This document shows positions 16,214 through 22,022 of a DNA stretch of 22,546 bases, piece by piece. A program made the translations under genes and the position numbers. Origin of the DNA: CAYMUN01 sp964640775 (GTDB taxonomy: Bacteria > Patescibacteriota > Saccharimonadia > Saccharimonadales > UBA4665); NCBI GenBank assembly GCA_964640775.1, contig CAZXIT010000007.1, positions 1-22,546 of the forward strand, given 5' to 3'. How positions within the stretch are numbered: position 1 is the first letter of the stretch; every line of letters begins with the position of its first letter. The notes beneath the pieces were generated by a model, which searched no databases, was not told where the DNA came from, and worked only from the letters and a program-made list of their open reading frames with translations.

Positions 16214-17473
16214 CTACTCTCCATGTTCCTCGATAGCTTCGAGGAGTGAAGATTCCAGTTCGTTTTTGCGCTTTAGTTTGGGCTGCTTGGGGAGTTCGGT
16301 GGTTTCGACTTTGCCTTCGGGGGCGTCATCGGTGGAAGCCTTGACAGGCTCGACGGCAGCTTCAGTAACGCTAACCTCAGGAACTGGAGTGGCGGCTGGA
16401 GTCTCAGCCGTGGGAGCTTCGGCAGGAGCAGCAACGCGGTCGGCTTCGATGTCGAGCTCGTAGCCGGTCAGCTTGCTGGCCAGACGTACGTTTTGGCCGC
16501 TTTTGCCGATGGCGATGCTGAGCTGGTCTTCGGGGACGATGACGCGGGCTTTTTGGTTCTTCTCGTCAATTACTACCTTGCTCACTTTAGTTGGGCTCAA
16601 GGCTTGAGTGATGTAGGCGACCGGTTCGTCGGCCCAGACGATGATGTCAATTTTTTCCTGTTCGCCGACCTCTGATACGACCGCGTTGACACGGGTGCCG
16701 TGGCCGCCGACAAAGGTGCCAACGGGGTCGACGCCGGGGACATTGCTGGCGACGGCGATCTTGGAGCGGACGCCGGCTTCGCGGGCAATGCCCTTGATCT
16801 CGACAGCGCCGGATTCCATCTCCGGGACCTCGCCGCGAAACAGCCATTCGATGAACTGGTTATTGCCGCGGGAAACGACCAGCTGGGGGCCGCGGAAGCC
16901 GCGCTCAACGTCTTTGAGAAAGACCTTGAGGCGCTGGCCGGGGTAGTAACGCTCGCCTTGGATCTGCTCGCTGCGCGGCATGATGCCCTGGGCTTTGCCG
17001 AGGTCGATGCGGACGATGTTGCCCTCGACGCGAGCCACGGTAGCGTTGATGACGGTGCCGATTTTATCCTCGTACTCGGCCATGACGATTTCACGCTCGG
17101 CTTCGCGCAGGCGTTGCAAGATGACTTGCTTGGCGGTCTGGGCGGCAACGCGGCCAAAGCTCTCGGCCTTTTCATGGACTTCGATGGTCTCGCCGATCGC
17201 GGCGTTTTTGCGGCGCACCTGAGCCTCTTTGAGGCTCATCTCAAAGGCTTCGTTTTCGACGGTCTCGACGATCTCTTTGGTGATATACGCGTCGACATCA
17301 CCGGTGTTGAGATTCATGGTGACACGAATCTCTTGCTCTCGGTCGCCATAATCGCGGCGGTAAGCAGCGGCCAGGGCCTGCTCAACCACTTCTTTGACGG
17401 CCTCCTCGGGCAGGTTTTTTTCTTCGGCAATGGTCCGGATGGCCACGACCAGCTGTTTCATATCTAAATCCAT
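16214..17473 (-). CDS. nusA: Transcription termination/antitermination factor NusA
   Basis: NusA (419 residues) binds RNA polymerase and modulates pausing and termination. The N-terminal polymerase-binding domain spans 1-130 or so (KQLVVAIRTIAEEKNLPEEAV). The S1 domain starts at GTVINATVARVEGNIVRIDLG (139-159). KH1 contains NVPGVDPVGTFVGGHGTRVN (244-263), with GGHG in place of the more usual GxRG loop. KH2 contains SIAIGKSGQNVRLASKLTG (319-337). Residues from about 347 form a Pro/Ala/Glu/Thr-rich low-complexity tail ending in a charged helix, instead of E. coli-type acidic repeats. The start MDLDMKQL has GAGAGG eight bases upstream. It stands alone without rimP upstream. A leader with a strong promoter and a terminator-like hairpin precedes it. 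Confidence 0.96.
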   Translation of the reverse strand: MDLDMKQLVVAIRTIAEEKNLPEEAVKEVVEQALAAAYRRDYGDREQEIRVTMNLNTGDVDAYITKEIVETVENEAFEMSLKEAQVRRKNAAIGETIEVHEKAESFGRVAAQTAKQVILQRLREAEREIVMAEYEDKIGTVINATVARVEGNIVRIDLGKAQGIMPRSEQIQGERYYPGQRLKVFLKDVERGFRGPQLVVSRGNNQFIEWLFRGEVPEMESGAVEIKGIAREAGVRSKIAVASNVPGVDPVGTFVGGHGTRVNAVVSEVGEQEKIDIIVWADEPVAYITQALSPTKVSKVVIDEKNQKARVIVPEDQLSIAIGKSGQNVRLASKLTGYELDIEADRVAAPAEAPTAETPAATPVPEVSVTEAAVEPVKASTDDAPEGKVETTELPKQPKLKRKNELESSLLEAIEEHGE

Positions 17474-17519
17474 ACTGTTGTCCTCTCTGTTAAATATTCC
17501 GATGCAAGGTCTCTACAAG

Positions 17520-17540
17520 AAAAAAGCCGACCACTTCGGC
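17520..17540 (-). terminator. Intrinsic-terminator-like hairpin in the nusA leader (candidate attenuator)
   Basis: On the minus strand GCCGA (17540-17536), the loop AGTGG and TCGGC (17530-17526) form a 5-bp GC-rich stem followed directly by six T (17525-17520). The layout is that of a rho-independent terminator, but the stem is short. It lies between the nusA promoter and the nusA ATG, beginning about eight bases after the predicted transcription start. It has no T-tract on the plus strand, so it is specific to nusA-directed transcription. Confidence 0.55.
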
Positions 17541-17554
17541 CGGACATGCCCTTA

Positions 17555-17583
17555 AGTATAGGCAAGGGGCCCGCCAAAGTCAA
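17555..17583 (-). promoter_or_regulatory. Strong sigma-70-type promoter of nusA (TTGACT-N17-TATACT)
   Basis: TTGACT (17583-17578) and TATACT (17560-17555) on the minus strand are separated by exactly 17 bases and each match five of six or nearly so. The predicted start near 17548 gives a leader of about 75 bases. It is the best promoter in the window. Confidence 0.8.
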
Positions 17584-17606
17584 ACAGCGTGCTAAACTGG
17601 AGTGAT

Positions 17607-20213
17607 ATGGGAAAGAAAGTCACGCGCCTCTTCGAACAGTTTGTGCCGGAACAGTATAATTTGGCGTTGCATCCGGATAAGGATGCTATGACATTTAGCG
17701 GGACGGTGACTATAAGGGGTAGAAAGACGGGGCGGCCGGCGCAGCGGCTGACTTTTCATCAGAAGGATTTGAAGATCGTCAGCGCCACTATTACCAAGCA
17801 CGACAAAAAAGGCAGCCAGGTGATGCCCGTCGTCCGGATTAATAACCAAAAAAGCGCTGATGAAGTGCGCCTGCATGCTGAGAGCATGATCTATCCCGGT
17901 GAGTACACCGTGGTATTGGAGTTTGAGGGCCTAATCAGCCGCCAGATGAATGGCATATACCCCTGTTATTTCAAGCATGGCGGCCAAGATAAAATGCTGA
18001 TTGCTACCCAGTTTGAGAGCCACCATGCCCGGGAAGCCTTTCCCTGTATCGACGAGCCGGAGGCCAAAGCGACATTTGATTTGACGCTCACGACGCTGGC
18101 TGGTGAAACCGTCATCGCCAACACTCCCGTCAAGGAACAAAAAAAGTTTGCCAGCCAGGACGGCGGCCAGACCGCCCATACCGCCCAAGCCGGCAGGACA
18201 ATTCCGATGTATCAGGTCACCACCTTTGAAACGACGCCCAAGATGTCGACCTATCTGCTGGCCTTTGTGTTCGGCGAGCTGGAATACTTGGAAGCCAAGA
18301 CCAAGGACGGCGTGCTGGTGCGGACCTATGCCACGCCGGACAATGTCAAACACACTCAATTTGCTCTGGACTGCGCGCTCAAGACATTGGAATTTTATAA
18401 CCAGTACTTCGATACGCCCTATCCGCTGGCCAAGTGCGACTTTGTGGCCCTGCCTGATTTTGCCAGCGGCGCCATGGAAAATTGGGGCTGTATCACCTTT
18501 CGAGAACAGGCCTTGCTGGTTGATCCCAAAAATACTTCATTGCACCTTAAGCAATACGTCGCCAATGTGGTAGCCCACGAGCTGACCCACCAGTGGTTTG
18601 GCAACTTGGTGACTATGCGCTGGTGGACTGACCTCTGGCTCAACGAAAGTTTTGCCAGCTGGATGAGCTACCTGGCGGTCGACGAGCTATTCCCGGACTG
18701 GAAGGTCTGGACCCAGTTTATCGTCGACGAGCAAAGCCTGGCATTTAAGCTCGATGCCCTGGAGCACACCCATCCGATCGAAGTCGAAGTCCGACACCCC
18801 GACGAAATCCGTACCATCTTTGACGCCATCAGCTACGAAAAGGGCGCCTCGGTGCTGCTGATGCTCCACGACTACCTCGGCGCTGGCGCTTTCCGCGATG
18901 GCCTGCGCCTCTACCTCAAGCGCCACAGCTACGGCAACACCGATACCATTGACCTCTGGGCGGCGCTGGAAGAAGTTTCCAAAAAACCAGTCACTGAGTT
19001 TATGAGCGCCTGGACTTCGCAGAGCGGCTACCCGATCGTCCAGGCCCGCATTGCGGCCGATAATCCCAGCCTCAAACAGGAACGATTCTATCTGAATCCA
19101 GCTGCCAAAAAAGAGCCGGCCATCTGGCCGATCCCCTTGCTGGCCTCCGATAAGCTTAATTTGAACACGCTTGAGAAGGCCGAACAAACTATTGCGGCTG
19201 ACTCGCTTAAAACCGACTTTGTACTCAATCATGACCGGACCAGTTTTTTTAGGACCGTCTATGACCCGGCTCATTTAGAAGGCTTGGCCAAAGCCGTCAA
19301 AGCCGGCAAACTGAATGAGCTCGACCGCCTCGGCCTGCTGGGTGACGCCTTTGAGGCGGCCAAAGCCGGCTATGGCAGCACCGTTGCTGTTCTAAAACTG
19401 CTACCAGCCTACGCTAACGAAGACAGTTCCGTAGTCTGGGATGTGATTTCAGGCGGAGTCGGCAGTATCCGGGTAGTCATGGATGACGACGAGGTCCGCG
19501 AAGCCCTCAAGCCCTTTATCCGGCAGCTAGCTGCCAAACAGCTTGAACGTCTCGGCTGGGAAGAGCTGGACAGCGACAGTCATTTTGACCGTCTGCTGCG
19601 TCCCACCATCCTGGGGCTCAGCTCGTATGGCGAGGAGCATACGGTAGTTGCTGAAGCCAAGCGCCGCTTCGCGGCCATGACCAAACCCGAAGACCTGCAT
19701 CCCGACTTGCGCGGTGTCGTCTATGGCACGGTGGCCCGCACCGGCAACGATGTTGACTTTGACAAACTGCTGGCAATGCACGATACCAGCACCAGCAGTG
19801 AAGAGCGGGTCACCCTGGCCAGCGCCCTGACCGGTTTTGAACAGCCAGAGCTGTACGAACGTGCTTTGCAGTATATTGCCTCCGACCAAGTCCGCCTGCA
19901 AGATGCGCCTTACTGGATTGCCTACAGTTTTATGAATCGCCACGCCCGCCGGGCGACATGGGAATGGATGACGACACACTGGGACTGGCTGGTCAAAAAC
20001 TTGGGCACCGACCTGAGTTTTTTCCGGATGCCAATCTACGCCGGCCGCTGTTTTAGCGACGCATCGTTTTTGCCCGAATTCACTGCTTTTTTTGCATCCC
20101 ACATGAGTCCGGCTTTTGAGCGGCCGGTCAACCAGGCAATTGAGACGATTCAGTGGCAAGCCGCTTGGCGCGACCGCGACCTCATTGCCATCAAAAAGCA
20201 CCTCAGCAGCTAA
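17607..20213 (+). CDS. pepN: M1 family zinc aminopeptidase
   Basis: This 868-residue cytosolic aminopeptidase trims N-terminal residues from peptides. A beta-rich N-terminal domain (YNLALHPDKDAMTFSGTVTI) is followed by the catalytic domain. This has the exopeptidase signature GAMEN (288-292), the zinc motif HELTH (324-328) with the third ligand E347 in LWLNESFASW, and the catalytic Tyr in ISYEKGA (Y410). The C-terminal helical ERAP1-like domain fills the rest. No signal peptide is seen. ATG 17607 (MGKKVTRLFEQF) is preferred over ATG 17589 because GGAG lies four bases upstream and the extra six residues are atypical. A TAAACT eight bases before the ATG is a weak -10 candidate. It is divergent from nusA and overlaps the end of yraN by four bases. 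It probably supports peptide scavenging, which is inference. Confidence 0.94.
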   Translation: MGKKVTRLFEQFVPEQYNLALHPDKDAMTFSGTVTIRGRKTGRPAQRLTFHQKDLKIVSATITKHDKKGSQVMPVVRINNQKSADEVRLHAESMIYPGEYTVVLEFEGLISRQMNGIYPCYFKHGGQDKMLIATQFESHHAREAFPCIDEPEAKATFDLTLTTLAGETVIANTPVKEQKKFASQDGGQTAHTAQAGRTIPMYQVTTFETTPKMSTYLLAFVFGELEYLEAKTKDGVLVRTYATPDNVKHTQFALDCALKTLEFYNQYFDTPYPLAKCDFVALPDFASGAMENWGCITFREQALLVDPKNTSLHLKQYVANVVAHELTHQWFGNLVTMRWWTDLWLNESFASWMSYLAVDELFPDWKVWTQFIVDEQSLAFKLDALEHTHPIEVEVRHPDEIRTIFDAISYEKGASVLLMLHDYLGAGAFRDGLRLYLKRHSYGNTDTIDLWAALEEVSKKPVTEFMSAWTSQSGYPIVQARIAADNPSLKQERFYLNPAAKKEPAIWPIPLLASDKLNLNTLEKAEQTIAADSLKTDFVLNHDRTSFFRTVYDPAHLEGLAKAVKAGKLNELDRLGLLGDAFEAAKAGYGSTVAVLKLLPAYANEDSSVVWDVISGGVGSIRVVMDDDEVREALKPFIRQLAAKQLERLGWEELDSDSHFDRLLRPTILGLSSYGEEHTVVAEAKRRFAAMTKPEDLHPDLRGVVYGTVARTGNDVDFDKLLAMHDTSTSSEERVTLASALTGFEQPELYERALQYIASDQVRLQDAPYWIAYSFMNRHARRATWEWMTTHWDWLVKNLGTDLSFFRMPIYAGRCFSDASFLPEFTAFFASHMSPAFERPVNQAIETIQWQAAWRDRDLIAIKKHLSS

Positions 20214-20554
20214 AAGACATTTTCGATAAAGCCCATGATGATAAAGGTAGGGCCGGCAACTTCTACGGCCGAAAGGACATATTCACCGAGCCATTTGGAC
20301 TCACTAACCCACATCCAAGCCGCGCGCTGCATCTGTTTTAGTTTGGTGGCGGTAATGGCGTCCAGGCCGCTGCCCTGGTCATCTTTAAACCGATATTTGA
20401 CTTCCACAAAGTGCACCACACCATCTTTGACAGCTATGATATCAACCTCGCAGCGCGGCCGGCGCCAGTTTTGTTCGATAATAGTAAAGCCGCGCATTTC
20501 AAGGTAGACGCGAGCTGCGGTCTCTGCCTTGCGGCCGGTTTCAGTCGAGGTCAT
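20210..20554 (-). CDS. yraN: YraN/UPF0102 family endonuclease-like protein
   Basis: A 114-residue member of UPF0102, a small family with a restriction-endonuclease-like (PD-(D/E)xK) fold and predicted DNA-related function. The typical N-terminus TGRKAETAARVYLEMRGF (6-23), NWRRPRCEVDIIAV (29-42) and VHFVEVKYR (47-55) are visible. E36/D38 and E51-K53 are the presumed catalytic residues. The usual Gly before E36 is Cys here. The length is normal. It follows rnhB by 19 bases, an arrangement (rplS-rnhB-yraN) seen in many bacteria. Its TAG stop overlaps the TAA of the convergent aminopeptidase gene (CTAA). Confidence 0.88.
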   Translation of the reverse strand: MTSTETGRKAETAARVYLEMRGFTIIEQNWRRPRCEVDIIAVKDGVVHFVEVKYRFKDDQGSGLDAITATKLKQMQRAAWMWVSESKWLGEYVLSAVEVAGPTFIIMGFIENVF

Positions 20555-20573
20555 GCAGTACCATCCATGCTGA

Positions 20574-21155
20574 TTATGCAGCTAGCAAAGCCTGGATCGG
20601 CTTAAAGCTCTGACGATGCAGGCTGGTGACACCGTGCAGCTTGAGCCGCTCCAGGTGCAGTGCCGTTCCATAGCCGACATGTTTTTCAAATCCATAGCCC
20701 GGATAGTTATCGGTCATCTCGGTCATGTAGCTGTCACGGGCGACTTTGGCGACAATACTAGCGGCACTAGCGGCCGGCACGCTGGCATCAGCTTTGATAA
20801 CAGCCCGGGCTTTGGGATTATCCATCATAAAATTAAGATTGCCGTCAATAATAATTTCGTCGTAGTCGGCGCTGATTTGCTCGAGGGCCCGCTCCATGGC
20901 CCACTTGACAGCCGTAGTAATACCAACCCTGTCAATAGTCGCCGCGTCGACCCAGCCGATGCCGATCGCGACAGCTATCTGCCGAATCCCGGCGTCTGCC
21001 GTCTCACGCTGGCGCTTGTTTAAGACCTTGGAGTCGCCTAATTTCCAATGCACGAGCTTCGATATATCAAAATTGCCAGGTAAAATGACTGCGCCGGCCA
21101 CCACTGGCCCCGCCCAGCATCCCCTGCCCACTTCATCGATACCTACAACTATCAT
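20574..21155 (-). CDS. rnhB: Ribonuclease HII
   Basis: RNase HII (193 residues) removes RNA primers and single ribonucleotides from DNA. GIDEVGRGCWAGPVVAGAVIL (5-25) holds the catalytic D7 and E8 and the GRG motif that senses the ribonucleotide. DSKVL (41-45) follows. IIDGN (102-106) supplies D104. The KADASVPAASAASIVAKVARD block (121-141) supplies the remaining acidic residues and is highly typical. The ATG at 21155 has no Shine-Dalgarno but has an extended -10-like TGTTAGAAT ending seven bases upstream, so it may be leaderless. It is separated from rplS by an unusual 254-bp spacer. Confidence 0.95.
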   Translation of the reverse strand: MIVVGIDEVGRGCWAGPVVAGAVILPGNFDISKLVHWKLGDSKVLNKRQRETADAGIRQIAVAIGIGWVDAATIDRVGITTAVKWAMERALEQISADYDEIIIDGNLNFMMDNPKARAVIKADASVPAASAASIVAKVARDSYMTEMTDNYPGYGFEKHVGYGTALHLERLKLHGVTSLHRQSFKPIQALLAA

Positions 21156-21162
21156 TATCTCT

Positions 21163-21171
21163 ATTCTAACA
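21163..21171 (-). promoter_or_regulatory. Extended -10 (TGTTAGAAT) giving a leaderless rnhB mRNA
   Basis: TAGAAT with the TG-n extension ends exactly seven bases before the rnhB ATG. The predicted start coincides with the start codon, and no ribosome-binding site is present. Confidence 0.45.
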
Positions 21172-21198
21172 GCCGAGCTATTAAATAATCATTAAATC

Positions 21199-21270
21199 TA
21201 TAGGCGAAGTTGTCTGCTATTTTTTGCGCCTATATCGTTTCCCTATAGAATCTGTATGGAAACGATATAG
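21199..21270. repeat. Overlapping inverted repeats in the rplS-rnhB spacer (mutually exclusive hairpins)
   Basis: Arms 21230-21242 (CTATATCGTTTCC) and 21258-21270 (GGAAACGATATAG) are a perfect 13-bp inverted repeat with a 15-base loop. Arms 21199-21206 (TATAGGCG) and 21227-21234 (CGCCTATA) are a perfect 8-bp inverted repeat. The two share bases 21230-21234, so only one hairpin can form at a time. The loop also holds CTATAGG (minus strand, 21249-21243), which could pair with 21204-21198. Neither hairpin has a proper T-tract on either strand, so they are not ordinary terminators. The structure lies upstream of rnhB and downstream of rplS on the minus strand. Confidence 0.6.
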
Positions 21271-21334
21271 ATTACGGATAGAAGGGATGTGGAACTACTA
21301 TGGTGCTGTGGAAGCGGTTGCGCAGTATAAGTTT

Positions 21335-21358
21335 GGCACCGCTTCATGAAGCGGTGCC
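21335..21358. repeat. 24-bp perfect palindrome downstream of rplS
   Basis: The half-site GGCACCGCTTCA is followed directly by its reverse complement, giving a 12+12 perfect palindrome, 51 bases after the rplS stop. As RNA it would form a very stable hairpin. No T-tract follows on either strand, so it is not a canonical terminator. It may be a 3' stabiliser, a rho-independent terminator without a U-run, or a protein-binding site. GAAGCGGT occurs again at 21311-21318, offering an alternative partner for one arm. Confidence 0.6.
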
Positions 21359-21409
21359 TATCCAGCAAGCGCAGACTGCAGATGACAGCTAGACGATAGA
21401 CAGCTGCAG

Positions 21410-21943
21410 CTATTCAGCCTTGGGTTCGGCTGGTGCGCGGGCGGCAAGCGCAGCGTCGGCCTTGGCGGCGAGGGCTGCTTCCTCGGCGGCTTTTTCAGCG
21501 GCGCGGGCGGCAGCTTCGGCAGCGACTTGTTCGTGCAGTTTGGCTTCTTCTGCTTCAGCGGCTTCGTCGTGGATATCGTTGACGGCGGATGAGTCAAAGG
21601 CCATGCCAGTCATGCGGGCGGCCTTGCCGGTACGATTTCGCATGTAGCTGAGGTAGTTGCGGCGAACTTTGGAGCGCTTGGTAACCTCTACCTGCACCAC
21701 CAGGGGGCTGTGCATCAGGAAACTTTTTTCGACGCCAACGCCGCTGGCGATACGGCGTACGGTGATACGGCTAGTGTGGCTGCCCTTCATATCGGTACGG
21801 ATCACCAGCCCCTGGAAGATCTGGACACGCTCTTTGCTGCCCTCGCGGATCTTCTGGTGGACTTTGACGGTATCGCCGCTTTTAACATCGACGACAGCCT
21901 GCTTCTTGTAGCGGTCATTAATTTTCTGAATTACACCTTGCAT
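21410..21943 (-). CDS. rplS: 50S ribosomal protein bL19 with long Ala/Glu-rich C-terminal extension
   Basis: Residues 1-112 are a clear bL19, which lies at the 30S-50S interface. The diagnostic parts are GDTVKVHQKIREGSKERVQIFQGLVI (23-48) and the basic TKRSKVRRNYLSYMRNRTGKAARM (88-111). The usual family length is about 115 residues; this protein has 177. The extra 60 or so residues (VNDIHDEAAEAEEAKLHEQ onward) are an Ala/Glu/Lys heptad-like stretch, probably a charged helix or disordered tail, ending PAEPKAE. The ATG at 21943 has no Shine-Dalgarno, and a TTGTAT-N17-TACAAT promoter ends eight bases upstream. Confidence 0.95.
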   Translation of the reverse strand: MQGVIQKINDRYKKQAVVDVKSGDTVKVHQKIREGSKERVQIFQGLVIRTDMKGSHTSRITVRRIASGVGVEKSFLMHSPLVVQVEVTKRSKVRRNYLSYMRNRTGKAARMTGMAFDSSAVNDIHDEAAEAEEAKLHEQVAAEAAARAAEKAAEEAALAAKADAALAARAPAEPKAE

Positions 21944-21951
21944 AAGGGTAG

Positions 21952-21980
21952 ATTGTACATGATTTCCTGCTCATATACAA
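21952..21980 (-). promoter_or_regulatory. rplS promoter (TTGTAT-N17-TACAAT) giving a leaderless mRNA
   Basis: TACAAT (21957-21952, five of six consensus bases) is 17 bases from TTGTAT (21980-21975). The hexamer ends eight bases before the rplS ATG, so the transcript would begin one or two bases before the start codon. Confidence 0.55.
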
Positions 21981-22022
21981 GTATGGGCGGCTAGCTGCGA
22001 ATTATTTTACAGCTCAGCTGGT

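Noticed and set aside
16700..17467. 255-residue plus-strand frame opposite nusA
   Set aside because: It is antisense to secure NusA domains and has no family-like motif of its own.
17520..17540. The hairpin as a terminator for the plus-strand aminopeptidase gene
   Set aside because: It lies upstream of that gene, and the T-tract exists only on the minus strand.
21224..21346. Small plus-strand open frame in the rplS-rnhB spacer (about 40 codons from a TTG)
   Set aside because: It runs across both arms of a perfect 13-bp inverted repeat and one arm of the 24-bp palindrome, and has no convincing ribosome-binding site. The DNA looks structured rather than coding.
360..21943. UGA reassigned to glycine, as in some CPR lineages
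   Set aside because: All recognisable proteins are full length under the standard code, with no in-frame TGA. TGA is avoided as a stop but not used as a sense codon.
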